A stretch of 47,181 nucleotides of DNA from assembly GCA_003278175.1 (NCBI GenBank), contig QCGF01000004.1, positions 1 through 47,181 on the forward strand, written 5' to 3'. Under the pieces are notes generated by a model, which saw only the letters and a program-made list of their open reading frames with translations, was not told the origin of the DNA and made no database searches. The translations under genes and the position numbers were made by a program. The DNA is from Prochlorococcus sp. AG-363-P15 (GTDB lineage: Bacteria; Cyanobacteriota; Cyanobacteriia; PCC-6307; Cyanobiaceae). This document shows, piece after piece, positions 1 through 9,618 of the stretch (within the stretch, counting starts at the first letter, position 1; each line of letters opens with the position of its first letter).

Positions 1-252
1 TTTAGTAGTTACAGGAAATAAAAATCAAATTGCAGAATCCATACATCAATCTTCAATGAAATGACTAGATGAAGAAATATCTATATCACGGCTCCATTGA
101 CTAAGTCCAAGGTGGGTTGTCAGGAATTCTTCTTATAACTGCTTTAATAAGAAAAATTTTCTGTCTAAATAGTCTTTGATAACTTCATAGTCCACTATTT
201 CGCGAAATATTAACTAAAGTACGTAAAACATTTCTAACTAGAGAGAAAGTTT

Positions 253-462
253 TTGAGTACTTCCAAAAGGGATTCAGCTACACAAATAATAAGATACTTA
301 CGAGTTGAGCTCAGAGAGCTTGATCTAAGCCTTGCAGAAGATGGCCTACTTCCAGAACCTGGCCAAATACGTGCATTACTGGCTCAACTAGATGCCCTTC
401 AAGACCTTGTACAAGGAGTCAAAAAGAAGCCAACACCAAATACGCCAAGACGCTCCTTGTGA
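253..462 (+). CDS. small conserved-looking hypothetical protein (TTG start)
   Basis: 69-aa ORF, TTG at 253, helical composition with no low complexity; no family recognised. Confidence 0.5.
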   Translation: MSTSKRDSATQIIRYLRVELRELDLSLAEDGLLPEPGQIRALLAQLDALQDLVQGVKKKPTPNTPRRSL

Positions 463-951
463 CCTTCTCTTCTGATGATGAATTTATCCCAGTTGATTTA
501 GTTGGTCATTTAAGAAAAACCTTCATTCAAACAAAGTCCTGCAATACGCTTTGTATAAGCACCAAATACAAATTCCAGCTTGCAATTAATTTAGGATAAA
601 ATTGTTAATTTTTTTCCAAAAAAACGAGCAGAAAGCCCCAAGAAAATTTAAAAGCAGTATTTACTTCAATAGTGCCTTCAAAAATTTCTGACAAAATCGG
701 TGTAAAAATAGACCTCTAGATGATTCACCAAATCGCCTTGCAAATTTTGTGCACATTGATTGGCATAACAGTCTTATTGCGGGTATCAAGTAACTAAGAT
801 GACTCCAATTAACCTAATTCCAAGCATGCTGGTACAAATATCAATTCATTGATTTTAAAACTGGATTCTTGTTGCAATATAAAATATTTATCTTAATAAA
901 CATGCCATTAAGTTACTTTCTCTTTAGAAAAGGAAGATAGCAAACTACAAA

Positions 952-1107
952 ATGTCATCGATACTAAAATTCTGCCAGCACCCTATTGAAGGTTGTGCGT
1001 ATCTTGTCTATATAGGATTATTTATTCGTTGGAAATACCCACGACATTGGAACAAATTCTTAGAAACCATTTCAGCACCATCAAAAAGCAATAGACTGCT
1101 CGAATAA
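952..1107 (+). CDS. possible small protein, 51 aa (MSSILKFCQHPIEGCAYLVYIGLFIRWKYPRHWNKFLETISAPSKSNRLLE)
   Basis: ATG-to-TAA ORF below the ORF-track length cutoff; protein-like composition with a short hydrophobic stretch. Confidence 0.35.
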   Translation: MSSILKFCQHPIEGCAYLVYIGLFIRWKYPRHWNKFLETISAPSKSNRLLE

Positions 1108-1185
1108 ATCAGTTCTTATCGTTAGAGATAGAATCCGCCCAAAGGAATCAAATTAAATAATCTCCACTCAGAACATAACCAAATT

Positions 1186-1210
1186 TTAGTTGCAACTAAG
1201 TTGCAACTAA
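1186..1210. repeat. tandem palindrome TTAGTTGCAACTAAGTTGCAACTAA
   Basis: two overlapping copies of TAGTTGCAACTA-type palindrome; the whole 25-mer is self-complementary except its central base. Confidence 0.7.
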
Positions 1211-1239
1211 TTTACAAATAAATTCAGAAGGTTATGGAG

Positions 1240-1413
1240 CTAGATTCGGCAGCCGAGATTAATCAGGCCACCATCCAAAAGCCTTCCTAATCTTATTGCT
1301 GCAGCCTCTTCAGTTCTGGAGAAGTCACGCTGATTCTTTGCGACCCAGTCCATCTCTTCTGAGGTAATAACCCCAGTAGATAGTGATTCGAGGAAAAGTG
1401 CTCCTAGATTCAT
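1240..1413 (-). CDS. conserved-looking small hypothetical protein, 57 aa (MNLGALFLESLSTGVITSEEMDWVAKNQRDFSRTEEAAAIRLGRLLDGGLINLGCRI)
   Basis: complete ATG..TAG ORF below the 60-aa cutoff; resembles small conserved proteins of marine picocyanobacteria (from memory, not searched). Confidence 0.65.
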   Translation of the reverse strand: MNLGALFLESLSTGVITSEEMDWVAKNQRDFSRTEEAAAIRLGRLLDGGLINLGCRI

Positions 1414-1750
1414 AATTTCCGGAGAGAGAAGGGTTAAATAAAGTGATCAGCGGATTTCTAGATGAATGTCTAAATTAAGCTGATCTTTCGAGAAAGATTA
1501 GCGAAGCTAAAAGGAATAACTACATGTCGTAACACTAGATACAGATTTCACGTTACCAAATGTCAAAAAAGGACACCATATACAGCGAGTAAGTAATAAT
1601 TCCTAGTTTTTTTTAGGCAAATTCTGAATTATTTCCTTCAATTTACTTTGCAAAACTCATAGGCATTTAAAGGTCTTTTGATTGGAAAAGTAGTTTGGAA
1701 AAAATCTTAAGTTTTCAAGTCGCATGTTCTTTCCCGTAAGCAATAGCAAT

Positions 1751-1948
1751 TCAATCCTCATCTTGGCCTTTCTTATTGTTGAATAAATTTTCCAGCTGGC
1801 CATAAGCCGCAGCCAATAAAGACAAGGCAAGCAGAGCACCTATTGAAACAAGGGCAATTGAAAGTGCACTTACCCCTGCATCATTAGGACCATAATTAAT
1901 CGCTGGATCAAAACTGTACATTTGAGCTTGTAAGAAAGAAAAGTTCAT
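1751..1948 (-). CDS. small single-pass membrane protein, hypothetical
   Basis: 65-aa ORF with a clear hydrophobic helix (ALSIALVSIGALLALSLLAAAY) and a charged C-terminus. Confidence 0.5.
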   Translation of the reverse strand: MNFSFLQAQMYSFDPAINYGPNDAGVSALSIALVSIGALLALSLLAAAYGQLENLFNNKKGQDED

Positions 1949-2143
1949 GCCTTAGAAATTTTTAGAGCTAATCGGCTCTTCTGGATTATTAATGCAAATA
2001 ATCTAAACTGCGACTTCAAACTCTAAAAAGAGTGTTTCTACACATATGTTTTTATTGCTTGAATCCAGTTGGAATCTTTACTTCAAAAAACCAATCAAAA
2101 AGTATCTGCATAAAAATCATTCAAGGCAACTCAACGGATGAGT

Positions 2144-2335
2144 TCAAGATTCATAATTTAAACAAGCAATCTGGTTGGGTTTATCAGAGCATTCCCTGTC
2201 CCAGTAATCTGCGTTTTCTTTAAGAACTAACTTTTGAACCTTAGGAGATGCAAGAGCTATCGGCGACAAACCAATACTTTCCCCGTAGTGTGAACTAGCC
2301 CCTTCAAGCATTGCGCTGAAAAGAAGTCTTAGCAT
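2144..2335 (-). CDS. small hypothetical protein with signal-like N-terminus and two C-terminal Cys
   Basis: 63-aa ORF; ENADYWDRECSDKPNQIACLNYES resembles Cys-pair tails of small Prochlorococcus proteins (from memory). Confidence 0.45.
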   Translation of the reverse strand: MLRLLFSAMLEGASSHYGESIGLSPIALASPKVQKLVLKENADYWDRECSDKPNQIACLNYES

Positions 2336-2731
2336 TTGACTGCAAAATCTACCTATAGCAATAAAACAGCATCCTTATAAAAATGGCGATAAGCCTGATT
2401 ACTTAATTAAAGCAGTTCAAAAGCATTTACATTTCCCAATCAGGGGAGTCATGATTGCTCGGGAAGGAATTTTTCAAGGAAAAGCCAAGTATTAATAACC
2501 TTTACGTAGTCTACTTAAAGAGAATGACCTCGGTCATCTGAAAATTTTGGCGTCACTCTCCAAACCAAGTGCTTAAGAAAGCAAGCCCCAACTCTGATTT
2601 CAGAAAGGCTTATGCAAAGACAAAATCAAATCTGCTCTAACTCTTTAGAATATAAGTACTCAAAGGGACTTGTTTGTTCAGTTTTAAATAGTTAAAACCA
2701 CAAGTAGTTGTAGTCGGACTAGAAAACAAAT

Positions 2732-3295
2732 ATGGATAACGACGATTTTTCCGAATCATCAGAGGAAAAGCAACCAACTTCAAATGGCCTCCGAGAAATA
2801 TTGGAGGCACTTCGTACTATCTTTGTGGCAGCCATAGCCCTTGTGATTAGCATTGGACAATGGGTTTCAAAGAAATTTACTACTTGGCAAATCAAAAGCG
2901 AAGAACAATCCAAGATCCTTGATAGGCAAAGGGCTGATGAACAAGAAAAAATAGCAAGAGCACTTAGAGAAGAACAAAAGATCATCCGAGAAGAAAAACG
3001 TTTGGCGGATGAAAAAGCAAAAATAGCCGAAGAACAAAGAGCTGAAGAACGTGCAGTTCGTGAAGAAGAACGCAAAACGAAAGAACGAAGATTTAGTCCA
3101 AAGAAACTCCTTTATCCAAGCTTGTCAGCAGTTAGCACTTTCGCATTAATTGTTGGAGTTACAAGGCTCGGCCCAATAGCAGAGTGGACAAGAAGCCAAA
3201 ACGAATGCATTCAACAAAATTCTCTTATTGATGGAGAAATTGGTAAGACAAACCTAGTAAACAAGGTCATGCGCTGTAATGGTGGACATGACTAG
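2732..3295 (+). CDS. membrane-anchored coiled-coil protein, hypothetical
   Basis: 187 aa; hydrophobic helix (TIFVAAIALVISIGQWV), long charged Glu/Arg/Lys coiled coil, second hydrophobic segment near the C-terminus. Confidence 0.65.
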   Translation: MDNDDFSESSEEKQPTSNGLREILEALRTIFVAAIALVISIGQWVSKKFTTWQIKSEEQSKILDRQRADEQEKIARALREEQKIIREEKRLADEKAKIAEEQRAEERAVREEERKTKERRFSPKKLLYPSLSAVSTFALIVGVTRLGPIAEWTRSQNECIQQNSLIDGEIGKTNLVNKVMRCNGGHD

Positions 3296-3399
3296 CATTT
3301 TTCTAAGCCAATAATCCAAGAGAAATTTCAAAAACCTCCTAGGCACTCGTTTCAATTAAAAGAGGTTTCAAAAATTCACTACCACAACTAATAAATCAA

Positions 3400-3422
3400 A
3401 CTGCCCTAATTTATTGGGCAGT
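3400..3422 (-). terminator. hairpin downstream of minus-strand small ORF
   Basis: perfect 7-bp stem ACTGCCC/GGGCAGT with 9-nt loop, 6 nt past the stop of ORF 3429..3557(-). Confidence 0.5.
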
Positions 3423-3428
3423 CATGCT

Positions 3429-3557
3429 CTACAACTCCTTGGAACTATTAATTTTCTCCTGCTCATCTGAGTCAATCACCTGTACTTCGAATTTCACTAG
3501 AAAGCCTATAAGTATTAGAACGAGTCCAACAACAGGCCATGAAGGAGAGACAGCCAA
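3429..3557 (-). CDS. possible 42-aa single-pass membrane protein (TTG start)
   Basis: LAVSPSWPVVGLVLILIGFLVKFEVQVIDSDEQEKINSSKEL followed immediately by a hairpin; below the ORF-track cutoff. Confidence 0.45.
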   Translation of the reverse strand: MAVSPSWPVVGLVLILIGFLVKFEVQVIDSDEQEKINSSKEL

Positions 3558-3631
3558 ATTTTTTCTCCCGAACCTTTAACAAGCCTAAGCTTTAGAGCTT
3601 ACATGTAGTGAAAAAAGCTGGTGCATCGAAC

Positions 3632-3739
3632 ATGATCCAAAGGTTATCCACACTTGAGCAATATTTTGATGCCTTCTCAAAAGGACATCCCTCACAGCAA
3701 AGGCAATCGCAGAAACAAAATCATAAGAAGCATTCCTAA
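3632..3739 (+). CDS. possible 35-aa small protein
   Basis: ATG..TAA ORF MIQRLSTLEQYFDAFSKGHPSQQRQSQKQNHKKHS. Confidence 0.3.
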   Translation: MIQRLSTLEQYFDAFSKGHPSQQRQSQKQNHKKHS

Positions 3740-4003
3740 AGATCATTGCAGACAACAATCAATGCTTTTTGGTCCATCAAAGGAAGCTATTTGACGGATT
3801 AAAAAGATTTCTCATGCTTCATAAGACTTCACGGACTAATCAATCATCGAAAACTGCTTTGCACCAAAAAGCAGGGGAATCAAAATCAACCTAATTTGGT
3901 CCTTTATATAAGCTGGCAGGCTAAAGGTCTCAAATTCAACGGGCTTATGTATATTCAATCTCTAACCCAGGTTTAAAGGGTTTAGAAACTGCACTGAAAT
4001 TCA

Positions 4004-4144
4004 ATGGAAACCTCCTCACCTGCTTTCTCCTTAGTGATTGCAATCTTAATTGGCGTATTAAGCATAACAAGTATTGCTGTTTATTTGTCTTTTGGTCCGC
4101 CCTCCAAGAAACTTATAGACCCTTGGGAGGCAGATGATGACTAA
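4004..4144 (+). CDS. psbN: Photosystem II protein PsbN (46 aa)
   Basis: METSSPAFSLVIAILIGVLSITSIAVYLSFGPPSKKLIDPWEADDD; METSSPA start, one TM helix and FGPPSKxLxDP motif diagnostic of PsbN; missed by the supplied ORF track. Confidence 0.95.
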   Translation: METSSPAFSLVIAILIGVLSITSIAVYLSFGPPSKKLIDPWEADDD

Positions 4145-4476
4145 GGTGTAGTTAAAAAATAGTTCCTGTAATCGATTAAAATTACTCCAAATTTATTTTA
4201 AGGACTTGGTCAAAAGCGACAATCATCAAGAAGAAGAATCGAACCATTCTAAATATTTAACGCCCAATATTTTAAGACGAAAAATCTTTTTAGGCAAATT
4301 CCACCTATTAATAAATTTACAGGACAACACTGCCTGGAGACATCCGGCAATTAATCACTCTAAGAATTCCCTGAAAAAAGAGAAATGGTCAAGAGTCAAC
4401 GATACTTAATTGAGGCATAAAATAAGCTCCAATTGGATTTTTAAAGCCTAAAACTATTTATTCTTGACAATAAAAT

Positions 4477-4501
4477 AAGGGCAAAGCATAACTCTGCCCT
4501 T
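4477..4501 (-). terminator. hairpin downstream of ORF 4527..4727(-)
   Basis: perfect 7-bp stem AAGGGCA/TGCCCTT with 11-nt loop, 25 nt past the stop codon. Confidence 0.5.
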
Positions 4502-4526
4502 GCAAAATAAACTCCAAAACTAACTA

Positions 4527-4727
4527 TTAGGCGTCTTTGACGACATAATAGTCTTTGGCATAGAAACTGGTATAACCACTTTGTGCCCTCCATCGGAAAA
4601 GAACGATGTGGAATGGGATTACAAACAAAGCATGGAAAAACGTCAGGAGCAAAAAGTCCATAGGGACACCTGGTTGTCCATAAATGGCAAACAGAGGGGT
4701 TAGAGACATTGCTTTGAAGAGAGACAA
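4527..4727 (-). CDS. small membrane-associated hypothetical protein
   Basis: 66-aa ORF with hydrophobic stretch FLLLTFFHALFVIPFHIVLF, followed by a hairpin. Confidence 0.55.
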   Translation of the reverse strand: MSLFKAMSLTPLFAIYGQPGVPMDFLLLTFFHALFVIPFHIVLFRWRAQSGYTSFYAKDYYVVKDA

Positions 4728-4831
4728 CCTGTACTTATTAGAGCTTGAACCATAAACCCCTCAACAAGGAAATAATCACTAAAAAATTAACGGCTTTTTA
4801 AATCTTCCAAAAAAGAAAGGCAATGAGCTCC

Positions 4832-5605
4832 TCAGGAAACACTACGCATTAGAAGCGATACACCCATCAAAAGAGCAAGAACCTCAAAAGCTCGCTTAAC
4901 AAATCGACTCCCTCTCGAAAGAGAAAGTTGAGCGCCGCTATAGCCTCCAAAAAACGAACCTGCGATCAACATAGGCAACCAACTCCATTTGATTTCGCCA
5001 TTAATCCCAAGAACAAGAGCACCAGTTCCGTTCCAAAACAACCCAACCAAAATGAGGGTATAACCTACTGATTGTGCGTAAGAGAGTCCAAACCACCTCA
5101 CAAGCCACAATGTCACAAACAAGCCTGTACCTGAAGATAATGATCCATTTAAAACACCAATAAGAAACAAGATCAGGCCGCCAACAAACAATCTCATTCG
5201 GCTCATATTGCACAATTGAGACGAGACACCAAGTTGAGGACTTTTAATAGAGTAAATACCTAATGCAAAGGTGAAGCAACCAAGCGCAAGTGTTCCAATT
5301 TCAGAAGGAACAGTTAATGCAACACTGGCCCCAATCCAAACGCCTGGCAAACCAAAAGCAAGGATAAATGTTACTAAATTAGTTTCTAGTTTTTTTTCTT
5401 GTAAATAGCGAAGTCCAGCACCCATACCTAATGCAACACTAGCCAATTTATGTGTAGCCAAGGCCATTGAGAAAGGAAGCCCCAGAAGAATCAACGCGGG
5501 TAGTTGCACAAGACCAGCTCCACCCCCTGCACAAGCAGAAAGCAAGTTTGAGAAGAAAGAGACCAGCCCAAGGACTAGTTGCATAAAAAGATCTTCTAGA
5601 TTCAT
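4832..5605 (-). CDS. TauE/SafE family sulfite/anion exporter-like membrane protein
   Basis: 257 aa, multi-TM; AGGGAGLVQLPALILLGLP and paired GSLSSGTGLF motifs typical of the family. Confidence 0.85.
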   Translation of the reverse strand: MNLEDLFMQLVLGLVSFFSNLLSACAGGGAGLVQLPALILLGLPFSMALATHKLASVALGMGAGLRYLQEKKLETNLVTFILAFGLPGVWIGASVALTVPSEIGTLALGCFTFALGIYSIKSPQLGVSSQLCNMSRMRLFVGGLILFLIGVLNGSLSSGTGLFVTLWLVRWFGLSYAQSVGYTLILVGLFWNGTGALVLGINGEIKWSWLPMLIAGSFFGGYSGAQLSLSRGSRFVKRAFEVLALLMGVSLLMRSVS

Positions 5606-5889
5606 TCCAAGAGCTAAACCCTTCGCCTTGTGTTCTTACCTATAAGGGAATCTTATTAAATTCGAACTCTAAAACCGATCACAACAAATAACTAATTTAA
5701 TAATTCTAAACTAGCCAATTATGATCCCAGACCCCTTAATAGAAAAATAATTTAGAGAATGCACCTTCACTACAAATGTCAAGAAAGTGTGGCCAGAAAG
5801 AAATTCATCCGATAGATAGTGGTTGGCACCTCGAAATCACATAGAACAACTAGATATAAAATCTATAAAAAGAGAAGCTTGCGAATAAT

Positions 5890-6168
5890 CTAAGGGCTTG
5901 ATTTATTTTTTCTCTTTCTTAAATCCTGATATTCCTTCCTTATCTTAAATAAAAGAGCTCTTTTCCTTTCAACATTTATTTTCTTTTGTTCATAATCATG
6001 TAAGTTCCTTTCTTCTCGAGACATTTGCATCCAAGAATCTATATCACGCTGTTTTTTTATTTTTTTAATGTTTTTAATTCTTCTGAAGGCAAGTTTTTTG
6101 AAAGGGTAGCTTAAAAAAATTCCTATTGCGGCCACAAGAAGAACGAAACAAAGTAGTAAAATATTCAT
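5890..6168 (-). CDS. membrane-anchored basic hypothetical protein
   Basis: 92 aa; N-terminal TM (ILLLCFVLLVAAIGIFLSY) then Lys/Arg-rich helix. Confidence 0.5.
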   Translation of the reverse strand: MNILLLCFVLLVAAIGIFLSYPFKKLAFRRIKNIKKIKKQRDIDSWMQMSREERNLHDYEQKKINVERKRALLFKIRKEYQDLRKRKNKSSP

Positions 6169-6640
6169 TGGTATTTAGCTCTATTTATCTTGATTAAAAG
6201 TGTATTCAAAAGTCTTAATACCACTTCCTTCAGGGGCCATAAGCAAATTAACTCTATTCAGACAAACTGAATTCAATTCCCTATAAAGGAAAGTTCTTAA
6301 TGCACTAATGGAGCATGTAATCTTTGAAATTACTAACAAGAGAGAAAAGTATCTCCGGAAATTAAAAAGGGGTATGAATTGTGAAAAAAATTTCATAGAT
6401 TTTAAAACCTTTCAGAGCAAAAGCTATATATGCACATTACCAAGTCGCCAGCAGATACCGAATAAAGTTACTCGACTAAAGAATCGAGCTCAATAGTCAA
6501 GATCCAACTTCTGATTAAGTTAAGGCTAAGTGGTCGTTAAGTTTGGTCACCAAATATAGTTCTAATAACACATTATTATATGAAACAATTAAGGGCTAAG
6601 TTTCACTATATAACCAAAGAAGATTTCTATACAAATCATG

Positions 6641-8065
6641 TTAGTCGACGCCTTCTCCCAGTCGCCACATCAACAAACCTGCCTCTGCAATCTCAACCGG
6701 ATCAACTACTGACCGGGTGTCGAAAACCCAAGCTGGAGCACGCATAATCTCAGCTAACTCTTGCCAATTCAATTTTCGATATTGATCCCATTCAGTAAGT
6801 ATCAAGACTGCGTCTGCTCCCTGCACAGCATCCCTAACCGTTGGTGAGAACTGCCAAGTTCCTTCTCCGTTCAAGCCTGCAGAAGAGTTGCTAGGTGACT
6901 TATGGAGATCTCGAGCTATTTGAAGTGGATCTACTTTAGGGTCGTGTATTGCCAGTTGAGCACCTTCCTCAAGCAAGTCCAATGAGATACTTATTGCTGG
7001 TGATTCACGCGTATCATTTGTGTCAGCCTTAAAAGCAAATCCAAGAATCGCCAATCGTTTACCAGTAACAGTGCCAAACAATCTCTGGACCAAGAGACCA
7101 GCTATTCGATTTTGCTGCCAATTATTTAGTTCAATAACCTGCTCCCAATAAGCAGCCACTTCTGGCAAGGAAAAATGACGACATAGATAGACCAAATTAA
7201 GAATATCTTTTTTGAAACAACTTCCGCCAAAGCCTGGTCCGGCAGACAAAAATTTAGATCCAATCCGACTATCAGTTCCTATAGCTAAAGCCACTTCTCG
7301 TACGTCCGCACCAGTGGATTCACAAAGGGCAGCAACAGAGTTGATCGAACTAATTCTTTGAGCCAAAAAGGCATTTGCAATAAGCTTTGAAAGCTCACTA
7401 CTCCACAAATTTGTTCTAAGAATCTTTTCGGTAGGGACCCAATAGCTATAAATAGTTGACAAGGCATCTACAGCAACCTCATCATCTCCTCCTATAAGAA
7501 CACGATCAGGCTGTTCAAGATCTCTTATAGCGGTACCTTCAGCAAGAAACTCAGGATTTGAAAGCACAGAAAAGGTTGGCAGAGCTTCATTTTCCCCAGG
7601 CTGACATTGGGGAGTATCGAGTATGGCCTTAATTACGGCTGCCGTACGCACAGGCAAAGTACTCTTTTCGATTACAACAGTATGGCCTTGGGCGTATTGA
7701 GCAACCTGTCTTGCACATGCCTCTACCCAACGCAAATCACTAGCTTGACCCGCTCCAATCCCTTTGTTTTTAGTTGGAGTATTAACTGAAATAAAGACCA
7801 TATCAGCAGACGCAATAGCCTCATTTACCGAGGTTGAGAAAAAAAGATTTCTACCTCTTGCCCTAGAAATAACTGCCTCCAAGCCCGGCTCATAAATAGG
7901 GAGTTGATTAAGGTCTGGATTATTCCAGGCTTCTATCCGAGAATCATTTAGATCAACGACAGTAACAGTAATATGAGGACATCGATCTGCAATAACAGCC
8001 ATCGTTGGTCCACCGACATAGCCAGCGCCTATACAACAAATTGAGTGCACGGAATAAATCGTCAT
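6641..8065 (-). CDS. ugd: UDP-glucose 6-dehydrogenase (animal-like long form)
   Basis: 474 aa; CCIGAGYVGGPTMAVIA Rossmann motif, EFLAEGTAIRDL, GPGFGGSCFKKDILNLVYLC catalytic Cys motif, FKADTNDTRESPAI. Confidence 0.93.
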   Translation of the reverse strand: MTIYSVHSICCIGAGYVGGPTMAVIADRCPHITVTVVDLNDSRIEAWNNPDLNQLPIYEPGLEAVISRARGRNLFFSTSVNEAIASADMVFISVNTPTKNKGIGAGQASDLRWVEACARQVAQYAQGHTVVIEKSTLPVRTAAVIKAILDTPQCQPGENEALPTFSVLSNPEFLAEGTAIRDLEQPDRVLIGGDDEVAVDALSTIYSYWVPTEKILRTNLWSSELSKLIANAFLAQRISSINSVAALCESTGADVREVALAIGTDSRIGSKFLSAGPGFGGSCFKKDILNLVYLCRHFSLPEVAAYWEQVIELNNWQQNRIAGLLVQRLFGTVTGKRLAILGFAFKADTNDTRESPAISISLDLLEEGAQLAIHDPKVDPLQIARDLHKSPSNSSAGLNGEGTWQFSPTVRDAVQGADAVLILTEWDQYRKLNWQELAEIMRAPAWVFDTRSVVDPVEIAEAGLLMWRLGEGVD

Positions 8066-8092
8066 CGCTACAAATGAGTCAAGAGAATTGAA

Positions 8093-9364
8093 TTAATCAC
8101 GCAAAAGGGCTAACAGCCTATCCAGATCATTAGCAGAGGCAAGAAATTCTATTTTTTCTGAAGAATCTTTATGGGAATGAAGCTTCTTAATACGAACCTG
8201 CCCGGTACTTACTTCATCATCGCCTAAAACCATCGCCCAAGCCGCTCCACATCGATCAGCTCTTTTAAATTGCTTTGCAAAAGAAGCACCGGAACCATCT
8301 AGCTCAACTTTCATGCTTGCCGCCCTCAATTTACGAGCAAGGACTAGGGCCTTTATCTGAGCCTCCTCACCTCGATTTATAAAGTAAACGTCAGGAGATG
8401 TCGGTCCTGATATTGAATCACCTAAAAGAATCATTAATCTCTCCATTCCAATAGCCCAACCGATTCCTGATGTTGCCGAACCGCCCAGTTGTTCAACTAA
8501 ACCGTCATAACGCCCCCCCCCACAAACAGTGGCCTGAGAACCCAAGTGCTTACTAGTAATTTCGAAAGCTGTGTGTGAGTAGTAATCCAAACCACGAACC
8601 AGGCGAGGATTTATTTTGAATGGAATTTGCAAGGCTTTCAAAGAATCTTGCACAGCTAAAAAGCGCTCAGAACTTTCATTACACAAATATTCCTCCAAGA
8701 CAGGTGCCTCTCTTAAAAGAGACTGAGTTTTCGGATCTTTACTATCAAGAATTCTCAATGGATTGTTTTGCAAACGCTGCTGCGAATCAACATCTAGCTC
8801 TTCATATCGATCCTGAAACCACTCAACTAGTTTATTGCGATACCGATTACGGTCTTCAGAAGAGCCAAGGCTATTAAGCTCTAAAGCCAGATCATTTAAC
8901 CCCAAAGAGTCCAATAAATCCCATGCAATGGAGATCACCTCCACATCACAACGAGGTGAATTCATACCAAAACACTCCACACCAATTTGATGAAACTGCC
9001 TCTGGCGACCAGCTTGAGGTCTTTCATAACGAAACATTGGCCCGCCATACCAAAGTCGTTGTGGCCCTTGTTTTAAAAGACCATGCTCCAAAGCGGCTCT
9101 AACAACTGAAGCAGTCCCTTCAGGTCGCAAAGTGCAGGATCTATCACCACGGTCAGAAAAGGTATACATTTCCTTACCGACCACATCAGTTTGCTCACCA
9201 ATACTTCTCGAGAAAAGATCAGTAACCTCTAAAAGAGGTGTACGTATTTCCTTAAAACCTGCACACTGAAGCTGCTCTCGAGCAACTAATTCGACTGCCT
9301 GCCAAAGCTGGGTCTGTTCTGGAAGGATATCAACCATACCCCTTAGGCTCTGGAGCTGATTCAC
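8093..9364 (-). CDS. hisS: histidyl-tRNA synthetase
   Basis: 423 aa; class II motifs incl. [33 protein letters not shown]. Confidence 0.97.
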   Translation of the reverse strand: MNQLQSLRGMVDILPEQTQLWQAVELVAREQLQCAGFKEIRTPLLEVTDLFSRSIGEQTDVVGKEMYTFSDRGDRSCTLRPEGTASVVRAALEHGLLKQGPQRLWYGGPMFRYERPQAGRQRQFHQIGVECFGMNSPRCDVEVISIAWDLLDSLGLNDLALELNSLGSSEDRNRYRNKLVEWFQDRYEELDVDSQQRLQNNPLRILDSKDPKTQSLLREAPVLEEYLCNESSERFLAVQDSLKALQIPFKINPRLVRGLDYYSHTAFEITSKHLGSQATVCGGGRYDGLVEQLGGSATSGIGWAIGMERLMILLGDSISGPTSPDVYFINRGEEAQIKALVLARKLRAASMKVELDGSGASFAKQFKRADRCGAAWAMVLGDDEVSTGQVRIKKLHSHKDSSEKIEFLASANDLDRLLALLRD

Positions 9365-9618
9365 GAGATACCTAGATTCAAATTAATTCTGCCTTATAGA
9401 AATAATTAATGTCTTCTAATCGAATAATTGATGGTCCAATTGTTCACCCGACCACAAAACCAACAACCTATTGCAGAGCTCTAATATTGTCTTTTTATTG
9501 AGTTTCGGCATTAAGCAATTGACTGCCACCAAATTTACCGAGCTCAATCTAAAGGTCACTTTTCAGCAAACTCCCTACAATTTTTGTTTGCTTAAGAAGA
9601 ATCTAAAGCTCTGAACGA

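Noticed and set aside
2719-3075. 118-aa minus-strand Ser-rich ORF antisense to the coiled-coil protein
   Set aside because: Ser/Cys/Phe-rich translation is the typical antisense of Glu/Lys/Arg-rich coiled-coil codons.
3644-3652. TTATCCACA DnaA-box consensus as evidence of oriC
   Set aside because: Only one copy noticed, inside a small ORF, far from dnaA; a single box is expected by chance.
8513-8521. 9-bp C/G homopolymer in hisS as a phase-variation switch
   Set aside because: It encodes the invariant Gly-Gly-Gly of the His[10 protein letters not shown] motif in an essential gene, so the run is explained by protein constraint; the reading frame is intact.
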